A model generated the notes under the pieces. The model saw nothing but the letters and a program-made list of their open reading frames with translations. It searched no databases and was not told the origin of the DNA. Shown one piece after another: positions 8,114 to 18,200 of a stretch of DNA of 64,000 nucleotides (position 1 is the first letter of the stretch; every line of letters begins with the position of its first letter). Made by a program: the position numbers and the translations under genes. Where the stretch lies: NCBI RefSeq assembly GCF_016908465.1, contig NZ_JAFBDY010000003.1, forward strand, positions 1-64,000, written 5' to 3'. This DNA is from Lysinibacillus composti (GTDB lineage: Bacteria > Bacillota > Bacilli > Bacillales_A > Planococcaceae).

Positions 8114-8791
8114 TTAAAAGAATATAAATACAAAGATTGGACAGATTACCGCACCGATTACCGCGCTAAGCCCCATCGAAATTGAACCAATCGATAGATC
8201 TTCCTCACCATAATCCTGTAGTTTCGAAATACCTACACCGTGACTAGCACTCCCCATAGAAATCCCTCGACTAATAGGCGAAATGATTTTACCGATTTTA
8301 TAAACAAGAGGTCCAAATATTGCTCCTACAAACCCCGCAATCATGACCAACACTGCAGTTAGAGGGGGGATTCCTCCAATCGATTGACTAACTTGCATTG
8401 CAACTGGTGTTGTTAAGGATTTAGGCAAGGAAGTTAAAATTAAATCTGGGTCCAACTTGAATAACTTTAACATAACAAATACACTAATTAAGCCACTAAT
8501 CATCGCGATTAAAATACCTGATACAATCGTATATTTATATTTCATGACCAATTCTCGTTGATTATATAAAGGGTATGCAAGAGCCACAACAGCTGGCCCT
8601 AATAAATGCTGGATATATTGCCCACCTTCCATATAATCTTCAAATGGAATATTGAAGATTAATAGCCCCACTACTAGAACAATTGTAGAGGTTACAATAG
8701 GCATTAAAAATGGATAGGTGAAACGTTTATGGAGTTTCATCATTAATAAAAATACAATGATTGTAATTGCAATAAAGAGAACAGCTTTCAA
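8114..8791 (-). CDS. LrgB/CidB family membrane protein
   Basis: Polytopic membrane protein of 225 aa with about six or seven hydrophobic segments and the LrgB family signature near KSLTTPVAMQVSQSIGGIPPLTA and SRGISMGSASHGVGISK. LrgB partners with LrgA; family members influence murein hydrolase export or autolysis, and some transport small acids such as pyruvate or glycolate. The TTG start overlaps the stop of the upstream LrgA-like gene (TTGA), and GGGGGA serves as the ribosome binding site, so the pair is translationally coupled. No LytSR-type regulator is adjacent. Confidence 0.88.
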   Translation of the reverse strand: MKAVLFIAITIIVFLLMMKLHKRFTYPFLMPIVTSTIVLVVGLLIFNIPFEDYMEGGQYIQHLLGPAVVALAYPLYNQRELVMKYKYTIVSGILIAMISGLISVFVMLKLFKLDPDLILTSLPKSLTTPVAMQVSQSIGGIPPLTAVLVMIAGFVGAIFGPLVYKIGKIISPISRGISMGSASHGVGISKLQDYGEEDLSIGSISMGLSAVIGAVICPIFVFIFF

Positions 8792-9390
8792 TTCTCAAAT
8801 CCCCCTTTCCCAGTTTCTACTTTTTCCAATTCTTCATCCAATTCTTCTTTTACACCTTCAGAGTGATCTTTTTCTACTTCTTTAGAGTGTTCTTCTTCAG
8901 AGTGTTCGTTTCCAACAACGACGTCTTCAGAATGTTCTTTTTCAATTTCCTCTTCTTCCATTTCTTCTTTATCCGATTCTTTCAATTTTGCAGCTAATTC
9001 TTTCTTTTCAATCTTTTGTGTTATGAAACTAGTAATATAAATGACAAAAAGTGTACTGATCATCACAGTAGCTATTAAAATAAAACCATCTAATGAAAGT
9101 AGTTGAGGATAGTCAATAATCCCTGCCATGGGCGGAATAAAAAATAATGTCATAAATCCAATTAAAAAGCTCGATCCATCACGTATATATTCGACTTTTA
9201 TCCATTTCAATTGTAAACAGAGAACCAATACTAGCAGTCCTAAAACACTCGCTGGTAATGGTAATCCAGTTATTTCTACTATGAAAACACCTATATAATA
9301 AAATACGTATAATATTAAAATTTGTGTAATGATTCTTACAATCCTCATCATCAGGCAATAAAAAGTAAAAACAAACTTTCCTATTGCCAC
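8788..9390 (-). CDS. LrgA/CidA family holin-like protein with acidic His-rich tail
   Basis: The first 125 residues form the four-helix CidA/LrgA domain, including LPLPASVLGLLVLVLCL and FFIPPMAGII. Family members are usually 115-150 aa; this one has about 75 extra residues that are almost entirely charged and contain four (E/D)HS(E/K) repeats (EHSED, EHSEE, EHSKE, DHSEG). The GTG at 9390 follows AGGGGG closely (3-5 nt); a downstream ATG at 9348 lacks a ribosome binding site, so the start is moderately certain. Cotranscribed with lrgB. Confidence 0.8.
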   Translation of the reverse strand: MAIGKFVFTFYCLMMRIVRIITQILILYVFYYIGVFIVEITGLPLPASVLGLLVLVLCLQLKWIKVEYIRDGSSFLIGFMTLFFIPPMAGIIDYPQLLSLDGFILIATVMISTLFVIYITSFITQKIEKKELAAKLKESDKEEMEEEEIEKEHSEDVVVGNEHSEEEHSKEVEKDHSEGVKEELDEELEKVETGKGGFEN

Positions 9391-9462
9391 TCACCCCCTC
9401 AATAAACGATATTTTACCCCTATAGAAATTCGTTGTCTATAATTCTTCTGAAATAAATAAAA

Positions 9463-9488
9463 GAGACAAAGAACATGTTCTTTGTCTC
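9463..9488 (-). terminator. Terminator of the tct operon
   Basis: A perfect 26-bp palindrome GAGACAAAGAACA/TGTTCTTTGTCTC followed on the minus strand by TTTTATTTATTTC. Confidence 0.85.
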
Positions 9489-9495
9489 CGCAGTA

Positions 9496-11022
9496 TTATT
9501 CCTCTTCATTTACAATTACTTTTTTACCTGTTAATTTTAAAATTAATGGGATCAAGATCCAAGCAAGAGCGATTATTAAGAATACTAATGACAATGGACT
9601 TGTCACAAAAATACTCCACTCACCATTCGATATAGTTAAAGCACGACGCATATTGTTTTCAATCATCGGTCCTAAAACTAACGCTAAAACTAATGGTGCA
9701 ACTGGATAGTCATTTTTTGTAAATAAGTAACCAAATATACCACAAGCAAGTATCAAATACAGATCAAATGTAGAGTATTGAACTGCATAAACACCAAAGA
9801 AGGAGATCGCTATGATAATTGGTAATAAATATTTTTTTGGTGTTTGAATGATTTTAGCAAAAACTTTAACTAATGGCATATTTAATATTAACAAAATCAA
9901 ATTTCCGAAGAACATACTTGCGATAAGACCCCAAGCAATCTCTGGATGATCGTCGAATAGTAATGGACCTGGCTGTACGTTATACATAATAAGAGCACCC
10001 ATTAGAATTGCTGTTGTTCCCGAACCTGGGATCCCAAGGGTTAGAAGCGGAATCATAGCTCCTCCCGATGCGGCATTATTTGCCGATTCAGGACCAGCAA
10101 CACCCGCGATATTTCCTTTACCAAAGGAGTCTGGATTTTTACTAAACTTTTTCTCAGTTATATAAGAAAAGAATGATGCTAAAGTAGCACCAGCTCCTGG
10201 AAGTACGCCGATAAAGAAGCCCAATAATGATCCTCTGGCAATTGGTTTTGCACTATCTTTTAAATCCTTTTTTGTTGGTAAAACGCGACTAATTTTTGCA
10301 ATTGACCCGTCTTCAGTTTCTTTCTCTAAAATAGTTTTAAAGACTTCCCCTAATGCAAATAATCCCACTGCAATTGTTAAAAATTCAAGTCCGCCATATA
10401 ACACTGGAATATCATATGTAAATCTTGCAATCCCAGATACTGCGTCGATTCCTATAGTACCTAGTAATAGCCCGAGAACCGTCATAATTAATGCTTTCGT
10501 CATCGATTTTCCTGCAAGACCACTTACTGCACATAACCCTAAAAGCATTAACGAAAAGTATTCTGCGGGACCAAATTCTAATGCTATGTTAGATAAAGGC
10601 TCTGCTAATAATACTAATCCTATTAGTGAAATAATCCCTGCAACAAATGAACCAATCGCAGCAATTGATAACGCAGCACCTGCTCTACCTTGTTGAGCCA
10701 TTTGATAACCATCAAGTGCTGTAACAACTGAAGATGATTCACCCGGTGTATTTAATAAAATAGAAGTAGTAGATCCTCCATACATTGCTCCATAATATAC
10801 GCCCGCAAGTAGAATAATTGAACTCGCAGCCGCTGATTCAGTTGGCATTCCAGATGTTAAAGTAGCCGTAACGGGTATTAATAGCGCTACTCCACTCATT
10901 GGGCCAATACCTGGTAAAACACCAACAGCTGTACCAATTATAACACCAACAAGAGCAAATAATATGTTATGCCACTGTAAAGCAGTAGCAAATCCATCCA
11001 TTAAAAATTGAATTGTGCCCAT
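9496..11022 (-). CDS. tctA: Tripartite tricarboxylate transporter, large membrane subunit TctA
   Basis: Large membrane component of a TTT-family transporter (508 aa, about 11-12 hydrophobic segments). The two diagnostic Gly/Pro-rich sites are present: GVLPGIGPMSGVALL near residue 38 and TLGIPGSGTTAILMGAL near residue 330. TctA carries the solute with cation symport and takes substrate from the periplasmic-type binding protein TctC. It is last in the tctC-tctB-tctA operon, starts with ATG behind AGGGGG, and is followed by the palindromic terminator. The substrate is probably citrate or another tricarboxylate, but TTT systems also carry other carboxylates. Confidence 0.93.
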   Translation of the reverse strand: MGTIQFLMDGFATALQWHNILFALVGVIIGTAVGVLPGIGPMSGVALLIPVTATLTSGMPTESAAASSIILLAGVYYGAMYGGSTTSILLNTPGESSSVVTALDGYQMAQQGRAGAALSIAAIGSFVAGIISLIGLVLLAEPLSNIALEFGPAEYFSLMLLGLCAVSGLAGKSMTKALIMTVLGLLLGTIGIDAVSGIARFTYDIPVLYGGLEFLTIAVGLFALGEVFKTILEKETEDGSIAKISRVLPTKKDLKDSAKPIARGSLLGFFIGVLPGAGATLASFFSYITEKKFSKNPDSFGKGNIAGVAGPESANNAASGGAMIPLLTLGIPGSGTTAILMGALIMYNVQPGPLLFDDHPEIAWGLIASMFFGNLILLILNMPLVKVFAKIIQTPKKYLLPIIIAISFFGVYAVQYSTFDLYLILACGIFGYLFTKNDYPVAPLVLALVLGPMIENNMRRALTISNGEWSIFVTSPLSLVFLIIALAWILIPLILKLTGKKVIVNEEE

Positions 11023-11038
11023 TTACATCCCCCTCTCT

Positions 11039-11488
11039 TTAGAACAAAGAAAACTTCGGTAAAGATCCTCCAAGTAAACTTACGTACATAAAATACACAC
11101 CAAATGTGAAAATTGCTGAAATGATAATTGTTGATAAAATTTTCCCTTTTTCCATAACTTGAAAAGCAATTAATAAAAATAGGAATGTAGAAAGTACGTA
11201 ACCAATAATTTCTAGTAAAAATACATATAAGATTGCAGAAATAAAAATAACTCCAAATTTCTTATAATCGAAATCAGCTTTTTCTTTACTTTCTGCTTTG
11301 CTTTTAAAAGATTCATATAACAAACGTAAACTTAAAAGGCCTAATATAATTCCTAAAATCAAAGGATATGTTTTTGGACCGATTGCAGATCCATAGGCAC
11401 TTCCTGATATTTTTAAACTTTCTAATACAAATAAAATACTAATAATTAATAAGATAATACCGGTGCCTTTATCGAATGTTTTTGACAT
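11039..11488 (-). CDS. tctB: Tripartite tricarboxylate transporter, small membrane subunit TctB
   Basis: A 149-aa protein with four predicted membrane helices and the TctB pattern: the first helix GIILLIISILFVLESL, then a PLILGIILGLLSLRLLYESF block, a charged loop, and two C-terminal helices. It forms the membrane complex with TctA, which starts 16 bp downstream. A hairpin with T-run separates it from tctC. Confidence 0.85.
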   Translation of the reverse strand: MSKTFDKGTGIILLIISILFVLESLKISGSAYGSAIGPKTYPLILGIILGLLSLRLLYESFKSKAESKEKADFDYKKFGVIFISAILYVFLLEIIGYVLSTFLFLLIAFQVMEKGKILSTIIISAIFTFGVYFMYVSLLGGSLPKFSLF

Positions 11489-11510
11489 AGACTAGCCTCC
11501 GTTCTATTAA

Positions 11511-11548
11511 AAAGAGCTGTCCTTTAAGACTCTTGCTTATTGGACAGC
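11511..11548 (-). terminator. Intercistronic terminator/attenuator between tctC and tctB
   Basis: Stem GCTGTCC/GGACAGC (11516-11522 / 11542-11548) is followed on the minus strand by TCTTTTTAAT. Its place after the binding-protein gene fits partial termination, which would give more TctC than TctBA; this outcome is inference. Confidence 0.65.
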
Positions 11549-11557
11549 ATCCATTGA

Positions 11558-12589
11558 TTATTTATGCATTTCTAGAGCTTCTAGTAATTCACCGATTACA
11601 TTTTCTTGTTCACCTAAGAACTCCGTAAACTCTTGTGCATTACGATATTCCGCTTGCCATCCACTTCGTTCTAATTCTGCTTTCCATTCATCAGTTTCTA
11701 CCATTTCACCTAGCTTTGTTGACCAATATTCAACAGCTTCTTCCGACATTTCTTTTGGTCCAAATAGACCTCTCCAAATTGTGAACTCTGCTTCAATACC
11801 AAGTTCCTGGAATGTTGGAACTTCTGCTAATACTCCAGAAAGTCGTTCTGTTGAACTCACTGCTAATACTTTTACATCACCAGATTTTACATATTCACCA
11901 ATCGATGAGGCATCAGTTGCGATTACATCCGCATTGCTACCTAATAGAGCAGCAATCGCTTCTCCACCGCCATCATAAGAAACATACTTTACAACTTTTG
12001 GGTCAATTCCATATTTATAGGCTGGTAAAATTCCAACTAAATGATCCATTGAACCTGGTGCTGAACCGCCCGCCATAGTTATTGATTTTGGATCAGCTTT
12101 AATCGCATCTAATAACTCAGTTAAGCTGTTATAAGGTGAATCTGCTTTTACAACAATTGCTCCGTAATCTCGTGTTAATTGAGCAAGCGGTGTTGTATCT
12201 TTGTAACCGTAAGGACTATTTCCTTCTGCTTTTAAATTATTAATAAGAATTGGTGGTGACTTTGCCATTAACATATAATCATTGTCAACTTCTTTAGTTG
12301 CATATTCCGCCATAAAAACAGCACCACCACCACCTGGTCTGTTTTCTACTGTAATCGGTTTATCAATTAAATCAGTTTCTGACATAACTTTTGAAATCGC
12401 ACGTGCTGTTAAATCCCAACCACCACCTGCTCCTGATGGCGCAACAATTGTAATGTTTGAATTTGGGTAACCAGTAGAACTTGCTTCTCCATCTACTGCC
12501 TTTGTCCCATCTGTTTTTGTGTCTCCACTACATGCTGCTAGAATTACAGACAATGTAAGCGCGAAACAAAGTAATAATAACTTCTTCAT
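11558..12589 (-). CDS. tctC: Tripartite tricarboxylate transporter, solute-binding lipoprotein TctC
   Basis: Extracytoplasmic substrate-binding protein of the BugT/TctC family, 343 aa from the chosen start. MKKLLLLCF... begins a lipoprotein signal with lipobox LAAC, so the mature protein is anchored by a lipidated cysteine. The family's VAPSGAGGGWDLTAR and VENRPGGGGA motifs are intact. The ATG at 12589 has GGGGGAG eight bases upstream; the longer frame to 12670 has no ribosome binding site. First gene of the transport operon; cre-like and dyad sites lie upstream. Confidence 0.93.
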   Translation of the reverse strand: MKKLLLLCFALTLSVILAACSGDTKTDGTKAVDGEASSTGYPNSNITIVAPSGAGGGWDLTARAISKVMSETDLIDKPITVENRPGGGGAVFMAEYATKEVDNDYMLMAKSPPILINNLKAEGNSPYGYKDTTPLAQLTRDYGAIVVKADSPYNSLTELLDAIKADPKSITMAGGSAPGSMDHLVGILPAYKYGIDPKVVKYVSYDGGGEAIAALLGSNADVIATDASSIGEYVKSGDVKVLAVSSTERLSGVLAEVPTFQELGIEAEFTIWRGLFGPKEMSEEAVEYWSTKLGEMVETDEWKAELERSGWQAEYRNAQEFTEFLGEQENVIGELLEALEMHK

Positions 12590-12621
12590 TCGTAATACTC
12601 CCCCTTTGTATACACCTATCT

Positions 12622-12643
12622 TTAATGTGATGTATAACATTAA
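12622..12643. promoter_or_regulatory. Candidate response-regulator operator upstream of tctC
   Basis: Inverted repeat TTAATGT-N8-ACATTAA, 33 bp upstream of the tctC start. The cognate two-component system lies directly upstream, so binding by its regulator is a reasonable inference. Confidence 0.4.
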
Positions 12644-12648
12644 AATAA

Positions 12649-12662
12649 TGTAAGCGGTTTCT
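12649..12662 (+). promoter_or_regulatory. Probable CcpA cre site upstream of tctC
   Basis: TGTAAGCGGTTTCT matches the consensus TGWAARCGYTWNCW at 13 of 14 positions. It lies 60-73 bp before the tctC start and predicts carbon catabolite repression of the uptake operon. Confidence 0.55.
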
Positions 12663-12785
12663 AAATACAATAAAAGGAAAATAAAATGATATTAGTTCCA
12701 ATAAGTATAATTTTGTTCATAATGTTCACGGAATGATCAATTCATGGACCTACAATATTAAAATAAATTGAATCTATTAACATAA

Positions 12786-12831
12786 AAAAATACAACTCAC
12801 ATCTATATAAATAAATGTTTGTTGTATTTTT
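12786..12831 (-). terminator. Terminator after the two-component operon
   Basis: An 11-bp perfect stem AAAAATACAAC / GTTGTATTTTT (12786-12796 / 12821-12831) followed by T-run on the minus strand. Confidence 0.8.
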
Positions 12832-12837
12832 AACTTA

Positions 12838-13524
12838 TTAATCTTCAACTAAAATATATCTTCTTTCTGGTCGACCCACTGTTCCGTAAATTAAATCCGT
12901 ATATACTTTTTGTTCAGATACTAAATGCTCCAAGTAACGGCGGGCAGTTGATCTACTTAATCCCATATCTTTCCCTAACTTTTCTGCTGTTGTTCCTTTG
13001 GGACATGAAACTAAAAACTCTACTATCTTACTTCTTGTAATCACATCAATCCCTTTTGGTGTAACTTCACCAAAACTAGGATCCTTAGATGTTGACCAGA
13101 TTTCGTTAATTTCGTGTTCTTCAAGACGCGAATTTTTTTCAAGTAACTGCCTTTTTGAATAATAGGTTTCCAAACATTCTTTAAATTTTTCAAATGTTAC
13201 TGGTTTTAATAAATAATCAAAAACACCACCACGAAATGCCTTTTTTAAAATTTCAGTTTCTGAAGCCGCAGTAATGAAAATAATGTCAGTTTCCGGGCTA
13301 TTTTTTTTAATAAAGTCTAAAATATCCGTCCCTAATTTGTCTGGAAAAAACACATCTAATAGAACTAAATCTGGCTTCACAGTGTCTACCCAATCAAAAG
13401 CTTCTTCTGCATTATTCGCGACTCCAATGTTTTGAAAACCATTAATTTTCTCAATAAACTTTTGGTGAATTGTTGCAATTCTTTTATCATCTTCAACGAT
13501 GAGTACCTCAACTGTGTCATTCAT
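12838..13524 (-). CDS. CitB/DcuR-type response regulator
   Basis: Response regulator of 228 aa. An N-terminal receiver domain (VEVLIVEDDKRIA acidic pocket, KPDLVLLDVFFPD with the phosphoacceptor Asp, TAASE and KPVTFEKF) is followed by a C-terminal helix-turn-helix (TTAEKLGKDMGLSRSTARRYLEHL), the layout of CitT/DctR/MalR in Bacilli. The ATG at 13524 has GGGGGAG seven bases upstream; a longer in-frame reading to 13551 is unlikely. It overlaps the kinase gene by 8 nt. The likely target is tctCBA just downstream. Confidence 0.9.
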   Translation of the reverse strand: MNDTVEVLIVEDDKRIATIHQKFIEKINGFQNIGVANNAEEAFDWVDTVKPDLVLLDVFFPDKLGTDILDFIKKNSPETDIIFITAASETEILKKAFRGGVFDYLLKPVTFEKFKECLETYYSKRQLLEKNSRLEEHEINEIWSTSKDPSFGEVTPKGIDVITRSKIVEFLVSCPKGTTAEKLGKDMGLSRSTARRYLEHLVSEQKVYTDLIYGTVGRPERRYILVED

Positions 13525-15121
13525 AACTATTCTCCCCCTTAGGAATCTCAATTATAAATAATGCCCCTCCTAAATCCCCTTCTTCTGTATAAATTTCGCC
13601 ATCTAACTCTTCTAGATTTTCTTTTACTTTCAATAATCCAAACCCATGTTGATGACTACTATTTTTTGTGGAAATTCTTTTTTCAAAAAGCCTATCTCTT
13701 ACTTCACGATTGATCCCTTTTCCACTATCTTCTACCTCCATTAATAAAACATTGCCATTATCCAATATTAAGACACGAACCATTCGTTCATCCTCAGGTA
13801 AATGTTCCACTGCTTCAAAAGCATTCGTTACTAAGTTCCCAATGATTGAGACAAAAAGATGCTTTTGTATATGTATCGGAAGGAGCTCTAGTTTACTATC
13901 TTCATCAAGAATAAATTTCACCTTTAATTCTTTGGCTCTATTAAAAAAACCTATCAAAATACCACTAATAAAAGGATCTTGTAACCTTTCAGATATAAAA
14001 TGAATTAAACTTCCCTGTACCTCCCGCTCACTATGTATTAATTCTAGTGCTGAATCATAATTCTTTAATTGTATAAGCCCTGAGATTGTATATAAAAAGT
14101 TATTATATTCATGTGTTTGAGATCTAAGTGCTTCGGTATATTTTTTCACTTGAGAAAGTTCCAATGCTAAACGGTCAATTTCCGATTGCAGACGAAAGCT
14201 CGAGACAGCCCCAACTACCTTTTCACCACTTAATAATGGGATTCGATTCACTAGCACGTCTTTACCTTTCAACTTCATCGTTCGATCAAGCTGTTTCTCT
14301 CCAGTTAATAAAACTTCAAACATTTGTGTATTTGGGATAACTTGGCGGATATCCTTTCCAATTAATTGAACAGTTTCATCAATAGCTAAAGCCTTATAGG
14401 CTGCAGAATTTATCACGGTAATTTGGCCTTTTTCATCAACCATAATTATAGCTTCTCGAACAGATTCAATTAGTGTATTTTGTTGTTTTAACAGTTCTGC
14501 AATTTCAATGGGCTCATAATTTAGTAATTCCTTTTTTAACCTTGAAGATAAAATAGAAGCGAAAATAGATCCAATGATCACAATAAGAATAATCATTATT
14601 AAATTATCATTTGAATACTTCGAGAAAATAGCGCTAATATCGGTTTTTAAAAATCCTACTGATATAACCCCAATGATGGTACCATCTCTACCGATTACAG
14701 GAGTTTTTCCTCTTATTGCTTCTCCAAGCGTTCCCTTTGCTTCTGAAATATAAGATAATCCCTTTTCTAAAACTCCTGCATTATCATTACCTACCATTTT
14801 CTCACCGATACGCTCTTCGACTGGATGAGCATATCGAATTCCTTCATTATTACCAATTACAACATATTCTGCATCTGTTTCGATTCGGATTTTCTCAGCA
14901 ATTGGTTGCAGTACCTCTGCTGGATTCTCAGCATAAAAACCAGCTATAACATCAGGACGATTAGCTGTCGTCTTTGCAATTTGTAAGGCCTTTAACCCAA
15001 TTTCATCTTTAATGGCATTGGATAAAGTGAAATAAAATGATAACCCTGTCGCAATTGAGATGAGTAAGATAATAACAATATTAGAGAAAAATAGTTTTGA
15101 CTGAATCGAATGTAATCTCAT
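13517..15121 (-). CDS. CitA/DcuS-type sensor histidine kinase
   Basis: Membrane sensor kinase of 534 aa: N-terminal transmembrane helix (about 11-30), an extracytoplasmic Cache/PAS-type domain with the carboxylate-sensor pattern EYVVIGNNEGIRYAHP, a second helix (about 175-192), a cytoplasmic PAS domain, a H-box THEYNNFLYTISGLIQL, N-box GNLVTNAFEAVEH, G-boxes DSGKGI and HGFGLLKVKENL. This is the family that senses citrate, malate or fumarate. The ATG at 15121 has GGGGG close upstream. First gene of an operon with the response regulator. Confidence 0.9.
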   Translation of the reverse strand: MRLHSIQSKLFFSNIVIILLISIATGLSFYFTLSNAIKDEIGLKALQIAKTTANRPDVIAGFYAENPAEVLQPIAEKIRIETDAEYVVIGNNEGIRYAHPVEERIGEKMVGNDNAGVLEKGLSYISEAKGTLGEAIRGKTPVIGRDGTIIGVISVGFLKTDISAIFSKYSNDNLIMIILIVIIGSIFASILSSRLKKELLNYEPIEIAELLKQQNTLIESVREAIIMVDEKGQITVINSAAYKALAIDETVQLIGKDIRQVIPNTQMFEVLLTGEKQLDRTMKLKGKDVLVNRIPLLSGEKVVGAVSSFRLQSEIDRLALELSQVKKYTEALRSQTHEYNNFLYTISGLIQLKNYDSALELIHSEREVQGSLIHFISERLQDPFISGILIGFFNRAKELKVKFILDEDSKLELLPIHIQKHLFVSIIGNLVTNAFEAVEHLPEDERMVRVLILDNGNVLLMEVEDSGKGINREVRDRLFEKRISTKNSSHQHGFGLLKVKENLEELDGEIYTEEGDLGGALFIIEIPKGENSYE

Positions 15122-15250
15122 TTTATCCCCCAAAATTTAATACTGTAAATTCTATTTTATCTTAATTATAGGTAATAGTTTGAATAGTTTGTAGTTTCTT
15201 TTCAACTTCTTTGATTAAATTTAAACTTTTAAATTTAATTTATAAAGAAA

Positions 15251-15292
15251 AAAACTACCTAGTGAAAGTAGTTACAATCACTAAGTAGTTTT
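15251..15292 (-). terminator. Terminator of the RND exporter gene
   Basis: A 15-bp stem with one mismatch (15251-15265 / 15278-15292), followed on the minus strand by TTTTTTTC. Confidence 0.85.
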
Positions 15293-15297
15293 GAAAA

Positions 15298-18200
15298 CTA
15301 ATCTTCTTCTATTTGAACTCGGTTTTTCTTCAGCAATTTAGATAAAATATCATATACTATTGGTACGATAATGAGTGTTAAGATAGTTGAACTTAATAAA
15401 CCACCGATTACCGTAACACCTAATCCTTTAGAGATTAATCCGCTACCTTCTGCCCCAATTGCTAATGGAATTAATGCCCCGATTGTTGCAATTGCAGTCA
15501 TAAGAATTGGTCGTAAACGTGTTGCCCCTGCTTCTAAAATTGCATCGCGTCTAGGCATACCAGCATGTTCCATATGGATGATTCGATCCACAAGAACAAT
15601 CGCATTCGTTACAACAATCCCAATTAACATAAGCATCCCCATCAATGCCGGCACTGAGATTGTTTCTCCTGCAATCCATAGCCCTACAAGCGCACCAATT
15701 ACAGTAAACGGTAACGAGAATAGAATAGCAAATGGTGCTAAACCTTCACCAAATGTAACTACTAAGATAAAGTATACAATGGCAATTGCCGCTAACATTG
15801 CAAAAGCAAGCTGTGTAAACGCTTCTTGCATATCAGCCGTTACCCCTGCCGTTCCAACTTCAACACCCTTTGGTAATTTTAATTGATCAATCTTTTCTTT
15901 TACTTCATTAGATGCTTCTGTTACGTCTTTTGTTGTTACTGTACCAGAAACTGATGCATATAATTGTCCTTTGCTTCGAGAAATTGTATTAGATACAGTA
16001 CCTTCTGATACGTCTACAATGTCTCCTAATTTTACAGTTGAACCTGATGCAGTTGGTACTTGTTGATCCATTAATTCATCAAATGATCCAACAAGATCTT
16101 TATCTTTTTGTACAATCACTTCGATGTCTTTTCCGTCTTTTTCAATCTTAGTAACGACATCTTCTTGTTCGTTCGGGTTAAACATCATGGCAATTTGCAC
16201 TGTCGATAAACCATATTGAAGCAATGTTTGTTGATCAAACTTTAATGTGTATTCATCATATCTCTCAGAAAGGCTAGAAGAAACATCTTTTAAGTTTCCT
16301 GACTCTTCCATAATATCTTCAACTTGACCAACAACTTCTTCTACTTCACTTAACTGATCACCGTAAACAGTATAGCTTAATTCATTGTTTGACATCGACA
16401 TATTAAAGTTTTGGCTTTTCCATGTACCGGTTTGATCAAGCTCTTTGATATATTCTTCTACTTCCGTTTTTACATCACTAAAGTCTTTAGTGTCAGGGTC
16501 AAAGATAATATACATCAAAGCACCATCTGTACCGCCACCCATCATCGCATTGGCATTTCCTCCAACCGAAACTTGAATAGTCTCAACATCTTCTCTTTCC
16601 ATCATCTTTTGTTCAACAACACCGACATTTTCTAGTGTCTTGTCTCGTAATTCACCAGCTTCAGGCGTGTAAGTAACATACATTACTTTTTCTTCGTCTC
16701 CTGGGATAAAACTAAATCCAACAACAGGTGCTAGGAACAAACTTGCGACAAGTAAGATTATGGCAATACTTGAAGTGACAATTTTATGATTTAATGTCCA
16801 AGCTAAGATAGATTTATAAGTTTGCGCTAACTTGCTTTTTCGTTCTTTTTGAGAAACTTTTTTGTCAGCATATAATTGTTTTTTAAACAAAGTATGAGAA
16901 AGCGTTGGAACGACTGTTATTGCAACAATTAAGGATGCAACTAAAGCAAACGTCATAGTTAATGCAAATGGCATAAATAGTTCGCCGACCATCCCACCAA
17001 CAAATACTAGAGGTGCAAATACTGCTACCGTAACGAGTGTTGATGAAAGGATTGGAATAAACATTTCAATAGTTGCGGATCTTACTAACGCACGACCCTT
17101 TAATTTTTCATCTTTTAAATGTAATCTTCGATAAATATTTTCCACTACAACAATCGAGTCATCTATTACCCGACCAATCGCAACCGTCATCGCACCTAAC
17201 GTCATAATATTCAATGTAATATCTAAAGAATAGAGAGCAGTAAAGGCAATTAATAATGATAACGGAATCGAAATTACCGAAATAATTGTAGATTTAATAT
17301 CACGTAAAAATAGTAAAATGATCACAATTGCAAAACCAGCACCAAACAACGCTTTACTCAACATTGTCTCAACTGATTTTTCAATTGGCTCTCCTTGGTC
17401 AAGTGTCGTGTCAATTTTCAAACCATCAATCGAGGATTGTAATTCCTTCGCAATATCTTTTGCTTCATTAACTACCTCAACTGTATTAGCTTCTTGTCCT
17501 TTTACGATTTGAATGGCAATTGATTCTTTACCATTCGTACGTGAAACAGATTCAACTTTCCCTACCATTTCAATTTTTGCGATATCTCCTAAAGTCACAA
17601 ATGGAGCTGGGTTTTGTTCTGTTGGTGTAACGGGAATGACCAGCTCTTTCAACGCATCCACTGAAGTTACTTTCCCATCAACTACTATTGATTGCTCTTT
17701 TTCTTCAAAAGGATACAAACCAAGCGGCACTCTTACATCGCTTGCCTGAATCATTTGTTTTACATTATCCTCTGTTAAGCCCAAAGAAGCCATTTTTGCT
17801 TCATCGTATGTTAATTCAATTTCATTGATTTGCTGCCCAGAAATTGAAACTGAGGAAACACCATCAATTCCTTCGAATTTAGGAGCAACTACTTGTTCAA
17901 CTGTTTCCGTTAATTCAACAATATCTTCCGATTCACTTGAAACACTAAGGGCAAGAATTGGAAATGCATTAATTGTAATCCTTGCAATAGTTGGATCCTG
18001 TGCTGTTTCAGGTAACGGAATATTGTCCAAAATTGATTTGATTTCCCGTTCTGCTTCAGCCATATCTGTGCCATAATCATACTCAATTTGAACATTTGAC
18101 ATATTTGAATAGGACGTTGAAGTAACCGTTGATACTCCCTTTAAATTGGTCACTGCTTTTTCCATTGGAATAGAAATATCATCCATGACTTGTTCAGGTG

